Positions 10,004 through 22,297 of a DNA stretch of 64,000 nucleotides are shown here, piece by piece. The translations under genes and the position numbers were made by a program. Under the pieces are notes generated by a model. The model was not told where the DNA came from. It did not search any database and worked only from the letters and a program-made list of their open reading frames with translations. Origin of the DNA: Tupaia tana (taxonomy: Eukaryota > Chordata > Mammalia > Scandentia > Tupaiidae); assembly GCA_026018925.1 (NCBI GenBank), contig JAKSZU010000003.1, forward strand, positions 189,507,639-189,571,638, read 5' to 3'. The first letter of the stretch is position 1; each line of letters opens with the position of its first letter.

Positions 10004-10850
10004 CCCGCCTTGCCTGGCCAGAGCTGCGGAGCGGCGGAGCAGTGGAGGCACAGACGCAGCCAGCGAGAGCAGGAGGTGGCCTCCCTCCTGGAAGGAGCGT
10101 GGCTCCTTTGACCCCAATTCAGCTTATCCAGACCCGTTGTCTTACCTGACACGTCCTTGCCCGGGATCCTGGTTTATTACTGAGGGGGCACAGAGAGGGG
10201 TTGATGGGGAACAGAGAGGAGCCTGGACGTCCACTGTTCTCTGCCATTTTTCCACTGATTCGTTGGGTTCAGTAGACAAGCCCAAGATGCTGGCTCCCTC
10301 GCCCAGGGAAGTCAGGGGGTCTCACGCTTCAACACGACCATAGCATCCCAATCCAGCAGCCGCCACAGGCACCTGGCAGGGTGTGTGCGCGGGGGTGTGG
10401 GAAAGGTTGCAGGAAGGTCGCACCATACCTTCTGACTATATTTCCCTGAGCTTCCCTGACCCCAGACCGGGCCAGAGGCACAAGCCCCAGATAAGCTGGG
10501 AGACAGCAGAAAGCCAGGTAGCAAGCAGACAGCTGGATCCAAGACCCCAGAGGGGCTGGACGGACGAGCTTTGCCCTATATGGGCTGGGGTTTGGGGTCA
10601 GTCCAGGGCTGGGGCTGCTTAGAGCCACACCAGCCGGGGTCCTGCCACAGCCAGCAGCTTCTCTCTGAAGCACTGGGATTCCCGCTTCTCTCCCATCTCT
10701 GAAAGGCCCCTAGGCAGCTCTAATACAAGGCCACCTTCTCACTCTGCCTGCACCTCCCAGGGTGAAGGAACAGGGAAGATGTAGCTGCTGCCACTGCTGC
10801 CATCAGAAAAGTGAGTTTGCAGTGGCTCTGGCTTACCCAAGATTTTCATC
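10004..10850. other. Unique sequence, no gene seen
   Basis: Nothing recognised. Confidence 0.5.
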
Positions 10851-10852
10851 AG

Positions 10853-10985
10853 TAGTCATAGACCCTTACCTTCCCTCAGCCTCAGTTTCCTCATCTGTAA
10901 AATGGGACTGACAGATTAAATGGGACAGTACACATACATAAAGTACTGTCACATCACCCAAGCAAAAGGTACCAAGAAGTACCCC
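10853..10985 (+). mobile_element. MIR fragment
   Basis: 'cctcagtttcctcatctgtaaaatggga' is diagnostic of the MIR 3' part. Confidence 0.8.
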
Positions 10986-10994
10986 TCACTCTTC

Positions 10995-11110
10995 ATTCAT
11001 CCACTCCACTCCACAGGTCTCGAGTGCCATCACTGTGCCAGGCCGTGTTGACCTCGGGAGCAGGCACAAGGAGGACTAAGAGTGAGGTCCCCATCCTTCC
11101 CTGGGGGAAT
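10995..11110 (-). mobile_element. L2 fragment
   Basis: 'ttcattcatccact...tcgagtgccatcactgtgccaggcc' follows the reverse L2 3' end. Confidence 0.5.
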
Positions 11111-11261
11111 CTCCCACCCAATAGGAACAATGTGTACCAGAGGGAGAGTGAGAATGTTTTGGGGCAGCATGTGAAATACATCCTGGACTCAAGCAAATAC
11201 TGGTGTGCCCATATCCATGGCAACGCCATTTACAACAGCTAGGAGACAGAAACAACCCAAG

Positions 11262-11613
11262 TGCTATGCCTGGATGTATGTGCCCGCTCCCCAATTCATT
11301 TGCTGAAGTCTAACCCCCACGGTGATGTTATAGGGGGTGGGGCTTTTGGGAAGTGATCAGATCATAACGGTAGAGTCTCATAAATGAGATTAGCACCCTT
11401 GTAAAAGAGCTTGTTAGTCCCCTTTTGCCTTCCTACCATGTGAGGATACATAGAAGGCACCAACTCAGGAATGGACTCTCCCCAGACACCAAATCTGCTG
11501 GTGCCTTGACCTTGGACTTTCCAGCCTCCAGAACTGTGAGCAATACTTTTCTATTGTTTATAAATTATTCAGTCTCAGGCATTTTGTTACGGTAGCCCAA
11601 ATGGACTAAGACA
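11262..11613 (+). mobile_element. Solo MaLR-type LTR (MLT1/MST-like) inside L1
   Basis: Starts TGCTATG and ends ACTAAGACA. Contains 'ggtggggcttttgggaagtgatcagatcat', 'ccagaactgtgagcaata' and 'attttgttacggtagcccaaa', the order of MaLR LTRs. A 5-base duplication CCAAG/TCAAG flanks it within the L1 phrase. No internal retroviral sequence is present. Confidence 0.8.
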
Positions 11614-11720
11614 TCAAGTGTCCATCAGTAGATGAATGAACAAAATGTGGGATATGCATGCACTATTCAGCCTGATAAAGACATAAAATTCTGATCAATG
11701 TAACAACATGAGTAAACCTG

Positions 11721-11925
11721 AAAGATACAATGCTGGCATCAGCAGGTGGTGTAGTGGTTGAGGCACTGGACTCCCACATGACCAACCATGGTTCAAGTCC
11801 TGGACCTGGCAGCTTGCTTTCTCACTCTCCCTTTCTCTCTGTCTGTCTCTCTCTGGTCAAATTGAAGAATAATGATAAGAAATAAAATTTAAAAAAATTA
11901 AATGTTAAAAAAAGACACAATGCTA
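11721..11925 (+). mobile_element. SINE type A with target-site duplication
   Basis: Flanked by AAAGATACAATGCT (11721-11734) and AAAGACACAATGCT (11912-11925) within the L1. Confidence 0.85.
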
Positions 11926-12089
11926 ACTGAAAGAAGCCAGATACGAAAGGATAAATACTACATGATATAGTACACTTATATGAGGGACATAGAGTAGACA
12001 AATACTGACACAGAAAGATGCTGGGAGGAGGGGGAAATGGAATGTTAGTGTTTAAGGAATACAGAGTTTCAGTTTAAGAAAATAAAAAA

Positions 12090-12798
12090 GTTCTGGAGAT
12101 GGGCCAGCATGTGCTGTGGTGATTAAGGAGTTGTACTCCCGCATGGCTGATCACAGTTCAAGTCCTGGGCCAGGCAGCTTGCTTTCTCACTTTCTCTCTT
12201 TCTGTCTCTCTCTGGTGAGTGTATATGCCCTATAGAAAATTAAAATAATAATAATACATAAAATTAAGTAAATAATTTTTTTTGGAGTGGTTTTTGCTAT
12301 AGGGCACATGTGCTTGCCAGAAAGACAAAGACAGAGAGACAGAAAGTGAGAAATCACCCCCGGGGGGTGACCACACCACAATCCCTTCTCCTCTATTTTC
12401 CTCTTAGGATCTTGGGCACGCATGCACATGGGCTCGGCATGAGTTTAAGCTACCGGGTCCGGGACTCTATCTGCGGTTGACTACATGGGAGTCCAATGAC
12501 ATAGCCATTATGCTGTCTGCTGGTCCCAAAATAATTCATTTTTTAAAGAGAGATTTTTGCTATAGGGTGAATGCCCTTGCCAGAGAGACAGACAGAAAAT
12601 GAGAAATCATCCCCCAGGTGGAATGGCCATGCTACAATCCCTTCTCCTCCATTCTCTTCTGGGGATTTTGGGCATGCACATGGGACTGCAAACTGGGACT
12701 TGAACTACAGTCGACTATGTGGGAGTCCAGCAACATAAATATTATGCCATCTGCTCGTCCCAATAAATAATTCTTTTTAAAAAAAGTTCCAGAGATGG
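12090..12798 (+). mobile_element. SINE A/B intermediate carrying two reverse type B copies in its tail
   Basis: The outer forward copy starts at 12103 and has a type B-like 'ggtgagtgtatatgccctatag' 3' end. Type B copies in reverse at 12283-12528 and 12546-12762 split its tail, which ends 'aataattcttttt' at about 12776. Duplications GTTCTGGAGATGG (12090-12102) and GTTCCAGAGATGG (12786-12798) bound the whole. Confidence 0.85.
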
Positions 12799-12905
12799 AT
12801 GATGATTGTACGACAGTGTGAATATACTGAATGCCCCTGAACTGTATGCCTAAAAATTATTAAAATGGAAAATCCCATGTTACAAACATTTTAGCACAAT
12901 AGGAA

Positions 12906-14240
12906 ATTACACTCTGGAGTTTGGAGTACCGAGAGATGGGGTGGGGGAGGTTGTAGGTTCTGTTTCCAGAAACACAGCCTGCTAGCCTGTTGCCATGGAC
13001 ACCGTGCACTGACCCCCATGTTCACAGCAGTGGCTGGGACCCAGGCCTGTGGCCCTGGTAGGGTTTAAGGAAGGGGCTCCAGGACAAGCACTCGTGGGGT
13101 GAGTGTCCAGGAGCACCCAGCAGCCCCACTTAGGACTGAGCACTGGGGCACAGGGGCCATGCAAACCCGGCCAGAGTGATGGCCAGAGGGAGCCTGGAGT
13201 TGGCGGGTGCCTGACGGCAGCAGAGAGGAGTGGGAAGCTCACTGGGGCCTTCCCAAAGTACCCTTCACTGAGGCGGGCTCTCCTGTCCCAGGGGGAATTC
13301 TGTGGCCAGTGGCAGCTCCAGAATGCCCATGGAGAGCCAAGAGCAAGCCTGCACTGAGTACTTAGGGCATATGATGCCCTGGCACCCCTGGGAGTAGCAG
13401 CCTCTGTTTCCTGACCCCAGGAGGATACAGCAGGGTGACTGCTTCTGAGTCAGTTCAAGGAAGGTTTTTCTAGCACAACCAGTGAGGGGCTGGGTGCCTT
13501 GGGAGGCGGTGAGTTTCCCCTCCCAGAGCTGTTCCAAAGTAGGCTGTCCTCCACAGATCCAGACTCCCCGTGTGCTCCGCCGGAGAGAGTGGGCCGGAGA
13601 GCCCTGAAGAGGAGCCATTGTTTAAAGCAGCTCTGCAGCTCTTTCAGAAGAAGCCACTAATCCTTTCAAGCAGCCTCTCTGGCCCAGGGCACTAGATAAT
13701 CCCAAACTGCCGTTCTGGTGTTTCCTTTCATCCTGGTGCCTGGCACAAGAGACACAGCAGCAGAGTGGCTTCCTGGCACTTCCTGGCAACAGTGCTGGCA
13801 GGGTGGGGGAGCCTGTGCCTCTGCCCTAAATGCTGGGGTGGCAGGAGGAGGGGCAGAGAGAGAGGACATGTCACCTTCATCCTCTCAAATGACTACTTCA
13901 GAACCTAGGAACTGGTGGAGTGGGGAACCGAGACCCTGGGCTCCCAGGACATGGCAGCTCGAGGCCTGGGCAGGATGGGTCCTGGAGCAAAGGCTTGAAT
14001 GATACTCCATGGTGGGGTTGCAGGTAGAATGGGCAAGTTAGGGCATCTTTGCGCACAGGGAATTTTCTCGCACTTCTTCATCCCACCCCTCTGCCTGTCC
14101 CTCCTGGGAATATTTGTTCTGCAGAATAATCATTTGAAATGCCAGTCAACACTTCCCTGAGCAGGAAGGTCTGTATACTTGAGGGTCCCAAATCTTCTGT
14201 GCATCAGAATCATCTTCAAGTCATGTTCAAAATATACCTA
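12906..14240. other. Unique sequence, no gene seen
   Basis: Nothing recognised. Confidence 0.5.
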
Positions 14241-14242
14241 CA

Positions 14243-14466
14243 GGGCCAGCCAATAGCATGGTGGTTAAGGCAATTTGATCCCCTATGGACAACTGAGTGG
14301 TTCAAGTCCTAGACCTGGAGGCTTGGAAAACACCCAAGGGGTGTTTTGGGGCACACATGCATGTGTGCTCAAAATCCTGAGAGGAGAATGAAGGAGAAGG
14401 GGTTGTGGCATGACATCCCCTCCCAAAGGGGTGATTTCTCTTTCTCTTTCTTTCTCTCTGTTCAGA
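14243..14466 (+). mobile_element. SINE type C
   Basis: Has 'cttggaaaacacccaagg' after the head, 'aatcctgagaggagaatgaaggag' in the middle, and lacks a long A tail. Confidence 0.75.
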
Positions 14467-14829
14467 ACCTTCTAGGGCTTACGTTTCCCTCTAGCACAAG
14501 CCAGTTCTTTACAATGTCCTATAGGGCCTTACAGGACCTGCAGCTGACCCAGCCTCACCCGGTGACGGCTCCCCCATGTCTACTGGCCTCCTTGGTGTCT
14601 TTCAAACACAGCAAGTGTGACTTCGGGCCCTGACTAGCCATCCTCTCTTGGTGAAGTACGTTCCTTCCAGATCGTTATTTGGCTCACCTTCGAGTTGGCT
14701 CACACCTCACTTTCTCATTGAGGCTACATTGACAGTCCTAATTGTTTTGGCCACAGTTTTTCCCCGCCCCATCCCTCCTGGTCCCCTCATCTTGCCCTAC
14801 TATTGGCTATTCTTCGCTACTGTCTAGCA

Positions 14830-14992
14830 CACTAAATGCTTTACTTATTATGTTTATTTTACATTGTCCATCTCCCTCAAGATGAAGACACAGATCTTTC
14901 ACTGTTTGTGTGCACTGATGGCACCTAAGTTCCTAGAACAGTCTGGTGCTTAGCAGGTGCTCAACAAACATTGTTGAATTCAGACATAAGCT
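14830..14992 (+). mobile_element. L2 fragment
   Basis: 'tagaacagtctggtgcttagcaggtgctcaacaaacattgttgaattc' is the L2 3' end. Confidence 0.65.
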
Positions 14993-15822
14993 GAGTCTCC
15001 TTACGGCCAGTTTGAAGAGCTGCATAGGTTGTGTTTTAAACATACTAAAATGGTACCATGCGTACATTGTTTCCTTCTTAACATTTCCTGTCTATGGGAA
15101 CTTGATGCACTTCGTTTATGGTGAGCTTTTATAGCTCTATCATTGGGTATATTCAGGAGATTTTAGGAAATGTGAGATCCTAAACTACAATTTGATTTCA
15201 AATCTTTTACAAATACTAAATGAATGAACTTTGGGCATATTAATAAAATATGTATTCATTGTGATGTTTTGGAGCCAGAGTGTATTTCCAAGATCTGAAA
15301 CATTGTTACAGGTACTAGGCTCTGTACCTCTGGTGCGTCCAGAAAACTGAAGTTGAAGTTGCGAGTGGTAGGGCTGAAGAGTGAATCAAAGTCACCTTGA
15401 AGGAGACAGCCTATGACCTTGATTCTAGAGACACTGCTGACATAGAACAACTTTCTGATTTCTCAACAACTCCCTCCCCTGTGTGTGGCTCCTTTTCTTG
15501 GGCTCTCAAAGGCCCAGCCGCACAATCAAGGTTTGTGTTCATTTCCACCTGCATCTGTACTGTGAACCCTGATTACTGAGAGAACCGTGTGACTCCTGCT
15601 CTGAAGTCAGAACAATTCCCCCCACCTTCCCTCCAAACTCTACATCCTGTTTTCTGTCACTTCTGCCACTAGCACTGCTGGAAGGTTCCTGGTCACCCTC
15701 ATTAGCTTCTAACCTGGGATCCCCTCAGATGTGTACAGCAGGCAGAGCATGTGAGAAACGGGGTTCTACCCCAGCCGATCTGAAGACTCTCTGTGTCTGT
15801 TCTGTGTTCTGGCTGTAAATAA
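14993..15822. other. Unique sequence, no gene seen
   Basis: Nothing recognised. Confidence 0.5.
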
Positions 15823-16042
15823 CTTGGCATCCTTTTGTGTTTTTTCTTAAAGAGTTACTTATTTAATTTTATTCATCATCATTATTATTTTTTAAATTTG
15901 CTACAGGGCATATGCACTCACCAGAGAGAGAGAGAAAGTGAGAAAGCAAGCCTCCAGGTGCGGGACTCAAATCATGGTTGTCCATGTGGAAGCCCAGCGC
16001 CTTAAACACTGCACCACCTGCTGGCCTCTAGCTTGGCATCCT
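15823..16042 (-). mobile_element. SINE A/B intermediate with target-site duplication
   Basis: Flanked by CTTGGCATCCT (15823-15833 and 16032-16042). The 3' end has 'ctacagggcatatgcactcaccag' like type B, but the 100-base middle of B is missing. Confidence 0.85.
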
Positions 16043-16514
16043 AAGAGCACCAGCCCATCTCATGAAGTAAGAAATTTGCCCCTCCCCATGCTCACCATGT
16101 ATTCTCAACCCCTGTCCATGCTGCCTGCCCTCCCTCTGAGCCCCAGGGATGTGTGTGGGGGACTTTTGCTTGGACTCTGAGCTTGCACTTTTGATTTGAA
16201 GGTACTCTGCAATCGCTCGGCAGCAGGTCTTTGCCTTCTTGGAGAGCCCTCTAGTTTCTGGTCCCTCCTAAAAAGGCCATTTCTTCTGCCCGTCTAGATT
16301 CACCAGGCAAATGTGGATCAGCCACATCTCAGTAGCCTTGCAGGCACGGTTTTTCTGCACCATAATGTCGCCTGCTCTGGCCTCCAAGAAGCTCCATCCT
16401 GCCTTCTGTCTGCCTCCTTTCCCCATGCTAGCCCTGGGCATAGGAACCACACGCCTCACACGGTGTACAAGGAGCATGCACCACGGAGGTGTGCAAATTC
16501 TGTATATGCTGTTC

Positions 16515-16650
16515 ACTATTCAGTGATCTTGACGTGTCAGTTAACCTCGCTGAGCCTCAGTTTTTCTTTAATAAAATGGGTTTCTTAGAGGGGCTGCAAG
16601 AAACAGTTTATGTGAAGTACCTTGGACAGCGCCCGACACAGAGGACCTGC
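16515..16650 (+). mobile_element. MIR fragment
   Basis: 'gtcagttaacctcgctgagcctcagtttttc' is the MIR core and 3' part. Confidence 0.65.
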
Positions 16651-18290
16651 TTGCTCTCCCTGACCTTTCCTTTCTGCTCTCTGACATCTGAGTGTGACAT
16701 TTTTCAGGGAAGTCTTGGCTTCAGCCTTAATTCATTCTGTCTTTCAGTTCAGGTCAGCCACAGCCAATGCACTGATTCCCTGGGTCCCTCCTACCTTTCA
16801 CTGGCTCTTCTTAAGGTTCTGCTTAGTTCCTTAGCTAGACAATGTACAAGATAATGCCAGGAGAAGACCGGGACTCACTGTGACCCTGTCTGGCCAGGCT
16901 TCATGAACCTTCCAAAGTGTCCCCCTCCCCCTTACTACCCCACCTTTTATGGCCAAGGGAGAGGGAGGGGAGAGGCAAGGCTTTCCATACTAATTCGACC
17001 TTAATTCTGAATCTCCCAGAGACAGTGAGTTCCAAAAGCACTCCCTCGTGATAGAAATAAACATGTAATATTTTTCTCTTGACATATAGGTCAGCATTTT
17101 TAGATCACTCAGGCAGCCCTGCGGCCAGGGCACTTTGCTGCCTGCTGACCAGGCTCGCCAAGGCACAGGTGCCTGCAGAGAACTCCCTTCTCCGGGAGCA
17201 TCAGCAATGCTATGACCTCTGACTCATTGGACACCAGATTTCGTGTCAGAGATGGCTATTGGTGATGTCACTTGGCACATGTGTGCTTACTCCAAATGTT
17301 ACCGAGCTCTACTCTCCTCTGTCTGCTGTCCTAAGTGCAAAGGCAGACAAGGAAGAGGAGCCCATCTCTAGTGTTCTGGAGGTCGCTCCCTGTCCAGCTG
17401 GCGTGAGACATGGATGGCCTTGCCTGCAAGCAGGGGGTTCTCTGGCTCTTGTGGCCCATGATCTCCTGAGACAGACATGAGCCTCTACTTTTTGTCGCTG
17501 CTGAAGCTACCCCTTCCGCAGATGTTCCCACTAGCTCAACTGCCAGTGTGGGGGGCTAGGGTGAAGAATATCTTGCTATTCTTCAGCTGGTCCCAGAAAC
17601 GAAGTATCTACCCCAAACTCCAAGAGTTTAGACCAGCCCACAGTGTTCCCCTTCCCCTGGGGGCTGTGACCTCCGGACCCTCCTCTTACCATGGGCCCTC
17701 CTCCCACCTCTCCCCTATGTTTGTTGATGAATCAGATCAAATTGGCCAGCGTCGAAGGAAGAAGAAATTACAAAAAGGCCGAGGAGAAATGAGAAGAATC
17801 TGGCCTCCATTCTGCTTCAGGGCTAGAGACAAAAGGAAGGAGCTTTTCTTATTTTTTGTGTCCCATGAAGCTCAGGTTTCAGGGCTGGCTCCTGGTGGAG
17901 TCTCCCAGATCTCACCTGGGCCCCTCGATCATCTGAGATGACTGCTCTCACATCTCACGGCAGCCAGCCCTGCTTACCACCCCGCTGAAACTCCTCGGAT
18001 CCTGAGATGGCTGAACTCCAGTATCGCTCAAGGTTCTTTCTTGCCAACAGGTTCTGTTATTCCAAGGGAAGTGGGAGCATGACCCGTGTTATGTGTGTTG
18101 GCGTTTATGCAGTGGTTACATACCTGCTCGCGGTCCGCTCATTTCATGCCCACCTGCCCCTCCCAGCTCTTCCTGCAGGAGAGGCAACCTGTGGGCACCC
18201 AGCCCAGCCAGTGCAAGGAAGGGAGAATGGCATCTTCTGTCACCCCAGGGGACAGATCACATTTGACCCCACCATTTTCTGTCAGTCCAT
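16651..18290. other. Unique sequence, no gene seen
   Basis: The longest open frame (17477-17941) has no recognisable domain and no splice context that persuades me. Confidence 0.5.
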
Positions 18291-18291
18291 G

Positions 18292-18946
18292 GGAAAGGCA
18301 CATTTCTTTAAGAATTGTTTTATTTGACTTTACTTATGTGTTTTATAATTACTTAATTGTATTATTGTATTTGTTATTATCATCTAATTTTCTATGGGGC
18401 ATGTACACTCACCAGTGAGAGAGAATGTGAGAGCGAGAGAGGGAGGGAAAGTGAGAAAGCAAGCTGCCAGGTCCAGGACTCAAACCACAGTCAGCCATGT
18501 GGGAGTCCAGCACCTTAACCACAACACCACCTGCTGGCCCAATTTATTTTTATTTTTAATTTGACCAGAGAGGGACAGAGCGTGAGAGAGAGGGAAAGAG
18601 AGAAAGCAAGCCACTGGGTCGGGGGACTCAAACCACAGTTGGCTATGTGGGAGTCCAGCACCCTCAAACACCATGCCACCTGCTGACCACATTTTTTAAG
18701 AGGTTTTTTTGTTTTTGTTTTTTTTTTTTTTTTTTTTTTGGCCATAAGGCATATGTGTTCCCTAGAGATGATGAAAGTGAGAAATTATCCCCCAGGGAGA
18801 TGGCTACACTGCGATCCCTTCTCCTCCATTCTCCTCCTGGGACCTTGGGCACATGTGCATACTTGTGCCTAGCATGATGTTCAATCCACCAGGTCCAGGA
18901 CTTGAACCATGGTTGGCCATCTGCTGGCCCCAGGAAAGGCACATTT
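18292..18946 (-). mobile_element. Stack of three reverse SINEs within one target-site duplication
   Basis: An intermediate copy (18306-18540), type A (18541-18687) and type B (18690-18931) all point left. GGAAAGGCACATTT occurs at 18292-18305 and 18933-18946 and bounds the entire stack, so the left copies entered the T-rich tail of the right-hand, original insertion. Confidence 0.85.
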
Positions 18947-19250
18947 TAATGAGAAGGGATCACTCTCAGATTCTTTGAGGTGTCACCATGCCTGCCCTGC
19001 TGTCAAAGCAAACAGTCAAGATCAGGCTCCTTGATTTTGCCGGCAAGGACTGAATCTTGGGGACCCAGTGAGAATAGAGGTGAAGGAGAAACTGAGGTAG
19101 GGACTGAGGCCAACGGGTATCACCATTTCCAAGGCAGCTGGGGAGGAGGTATTCCATTTCCTGAGCTGTGCTTGTCCCATTTCAATCTGAACAGATGGAA
19201 ATATAGTTCAATGTTTCAACATCATTTGCCTTTCTCGTGCTAAAATATTG
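18947..19250. other. Unique sequence, no gene seen
   Basis: Nothing recognised. Confidence 0.4.
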
Positions 19251-19259
19251 ATAAGTGCT

Positions 19260-19560
19260 GCCCAGGCTGATGCCCCCGCGGTTCCGAGCAGTAACTGGAG
19301 CATGATGTGTACTGAAGTGAGACACCGCGAAGCCTTTAACGAGTGTTTAAAATTCCTGGAATAATGCTCAACCCTGGCTGGGCTCACTGGCCTCCTGAAA
19401 ACCGCCCCCCGGGCCGCCTCCTAATCGGCAGAAGGAGTGTGAGGGGGGCCCTGCCCCCCTGCTGGTGGCAATTAGTCCGGCAGCTGCTCGTCTTCAGGAC
19501 AGGAAACAATGCAGGAGGTGCCTGCATCTGCCTGGCAGGAGGGAGGCCAGGCGAGGCAGA
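19260..19560. promoter_or_regulatory. Candidate regulatory block downstream of SIX3
   Basis: CAATTAG (19469-19475), CAGCTG (19481-19486) and an AACAAT SOX-like core (19505-19510) lie within 45 bases in GC-rich non-repeat sequence, preceded by 'cctttaacgagtgttta'. Conservation needs alignment. Confidence 0.3.
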
Positions 19561-21385
19561 CATTGCACTAGGTGGAGTGGGGGCTGGGGGCACAGGGCAC
19601 CGGGGGCTGGCTCCTCCACCTGCAGGGCCTGCCATTCAGCACTCAGACCCCCAAAAGAAGGGGTGCTGGGCAAGGCTCTCAAGAAAGGCAGGTGAGGGAA
19701 GGACAAGAAAAGGGAAGAAAGGAAGCCCAAGAGGATGGAGACTTAGAAGAAAGGAGAGGAAAGGGACAGGAAGGGAGGCAGTTGCTAGGAATAGCAGATC
19801 ATTTGGGAAGAACTCACCAGGTCTGGAAAAGAGAATTCAGCTCTGCCTACAGAAAGGGAAAAGGCCTGATGAGGAGGGCCAGGCTCTGGGCATGTGACAT
19901 TTGGGTCCTAAGACACCTCTCTGCAAACTACAGCTATGACAAAAGACCCAGATCTAAGGCTAGGAAAAAATCTACATCATGGACCTGCAAGGGCACCTCC
20001 TAGGTTTGGAACAATCCGTGTTGTCCATGCAAGGATCTCCCAGGATCGCAGTATCCCCACCCACGGGGAGATGAGGGACTGGCTGCAGTTTCCTGCCACG
20101 TTAAACTTCTCATATACTTTAAGCTTCCGAGTTTTAGGTTCATTCATTTTTGAAAACTCTTTACCTATCTTTGTGGGTTTATTCAGAAGAATCTTTTTCC
20201 AAGAGACCTACTTAAATTAGACTACAGGGAAACAGTATTTGTTTTTTTTTTTCAGGAGTGACCCCGTTAAAGAGCCAAAGTGGGAGAGAGCAGGGCTATG
20301 TACCCCAAAACTATGGGGTCCTCCCACCGTAAGCAATTCTTTCCTGGTGGTTGTATGGAATTTAAGTCAGTTTATCTCAGAGCCACTTACTGAAGACAGA
20401 TGTATTAGTGCAGATTGTTGTAGGCTGAATTATGGCTGGGGAGACAGAGTGGGAAACCTACTCATTAGTTGGCTCTACCTGCACCTCCCACAAAAGAAAA
20501 CTGAATGAATCCATGTAAATGTGACAATTCTGTTTTTCTGAAACAGGCAAACAAAATGGGACATGTGATGTGACACACAGGGACATTCATGGAACAAACA
20601 GGATAGAGTGTAAAATTGAAGGGGCCAGGCCAGGAAAATCTAGGACGTACAGCTAGCATGCATACAGAATGACTGGGCAGAGCGAGGGGCTCTGGAGACC
20701 CACCTGGGGCAGCTCTGGTGGGTAACTCTGAATAGAGGAGCAATTGTCTGGAGCCAAGAACTGCTGCGGGCTCTGGGGAGGTTGGCAGCAGCCTCGTCTT
20801 AGCAGCCCCCATCCATAAGTCGGGCCAGCTGACGGGGGAATGCCCTGCCTGGGGGCAGAACAGTGCTTCTATTCACACACACCAGCCCAGGCACCTTTCC
20901 ACACCCCTGCGATGTTCCAGCTGCTGGCCCCAGCACAGCCACCCTCAAAAGGCCTGCCCATCACCCAAATCAATTTCCATGTGGGCCCTTTCTGGGGCCA
21001 GCACAGTGGCTCCAGGCTGAGACCCTGGCAGTGGAACTACCCTTCTGGTAAGGGGGCTCTGTCTGCGATTGCTCTCCCAGTTCTCCTGCAGCATCTGTCC
21101 ATTGAGTGACCTGGGCATCTGCTTTCCAAGGCCAAAGGCAGGTGCAGGAAGGAGGAGTGTGGGCGTGGCCAAGGTATTGCCCCGTAAGATGCTGCCCACC
21201 TTCTCAGGAGTCTCTCCACAGGAGCCAAGGAGCCCCACCTCCAGGCAATCTGCCTGGACACTGCAGCAGGGTGGGAGGGCAGCGCCTGTGAGAAGACAGG
21301 CAGGATGGAAGTCCCGGGGTGGCAGGAGTGACAGGAACAACAGCCCAGGGCAAGGGCCAGACAACAGGGCTAGTCACTGTGCCTA
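19561..21385. other. Unique sequence, no gene seen
   Basis: Nothing recognised; overlapping open frames near 19.3-20.0 kb reflect purine-rich composition. Confidence 0.45.
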
Positions 21386-21389
21386 AACT

Positions 21390-21520
21390 GGGTGAAACGT
21401 TTTCAACTCCATTTGCAATCTGGTCATCACAACCAGGGGCAGATACTATCACCAGCTTACAGAGGAGAAAGGCAGGAGCTTGGAGTGGTAAAATGACATG
21501 ACTAAGGCGACAAGGCCTGA
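21390..21520 (-). mobile_element. MIR fragment
   Basis: 'agcttacagaggagaaaggcaggagcttgg' after 'atctggtcatcacaacc' follows reversed MIR. Confidence 0.45.
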
Positions 21521-22296
21521 GTTCCCCCTACACAATGTCACCTTGATAAATCGCAAATCCAGAGACGCTCCAGTGTGTACAAGTCACCTGGGAATCCTGT
21601 TACAATGCATGTCAGGGTGGGACCTAAGACTGCATTTGTAACAAGTGCCAGGTGACACCAACGTTGCCAGCCCCCCAGCTCACCACTCACCGCCCCCTCA
21701 CCCCCACATGCACTTTGAGTAGCAAGGCCTTCTGGTTGTGTCTTCCTATCTTGCCTGTTCATAAATTACCTGGAACACCTAGAGATTCCGGTCCAAGGAC
21801 TCGACTGTGACTGTTTGACAAGAGCCTCAGGTGCCCCTCGTAGTCAGGTAAGTTTTGGAAATGCTGCCCTAGAAGTGTGGGAGGGAGGTGGGCACAGCTG
21901 GGGAGCTTTGGCAGGGTGTCAGAGACTAGGCCTTCCCCTAGGGCTACGAGGTGACCCTCCCTTCAGCAAGAGCATACTGCCTGGGCCCTGACATTGCTTT
22001 GATGCTCAGCCTTGGATAGGCTTCTTCTCAGCTCTCTGCCTCCACTTTCTCACTGTGATATGGGAACCAATATCTGCAGGCCAGGACATGATGGAAGGGA
22101 ACACCCAGAGAAGGAAGCCGCCGGAGCAGCATCTAGCCTGTACAGGAGCAGGAGAGATGGGTAACAAAGAAAGGCAGCAGGAAGCGGAAAAGGACAACCA
22201 GCCAGGGCTGCTCTGAGGGTGAAAGGGCAAAGGTGGTACAATGACAAGGGGCAGGCACCAAGCCCTGAGCCCTCAGCATTAAAAAATAATGCGGCC
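21521..22296. other. Unique sequence, no gene seen
   Basis: Nothing recognised. Confidence 0.5.
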
Positions 22297-22297
22297 T

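Larger units (their letters stand above)
11195..12905 (+). mobile_element. Ancient L1 3' end, interrupted by an LTR and four SINEs
   Basis: The end of ORF2 and the 3' UTR of an old L1M-type element can be followed in order: 'catttacaacagc...aacaacccaag', 'tgtccatcagtagatgaatgaacaaaatg', 'gaaagaagccagatac', 'ttctggagatgg', 'ctgaactgtatgcctaaaaatt'. Pieces lie at 11195-11261, 11614-11720, 11926-12089 and 12799-12905. No intact frame. Confidence 0.8.

Noticed and set aside
17477-17941. 154-codon plus-strand frame
   Set aside because: No domain, no convincing splice context, no repeat or gene family match.
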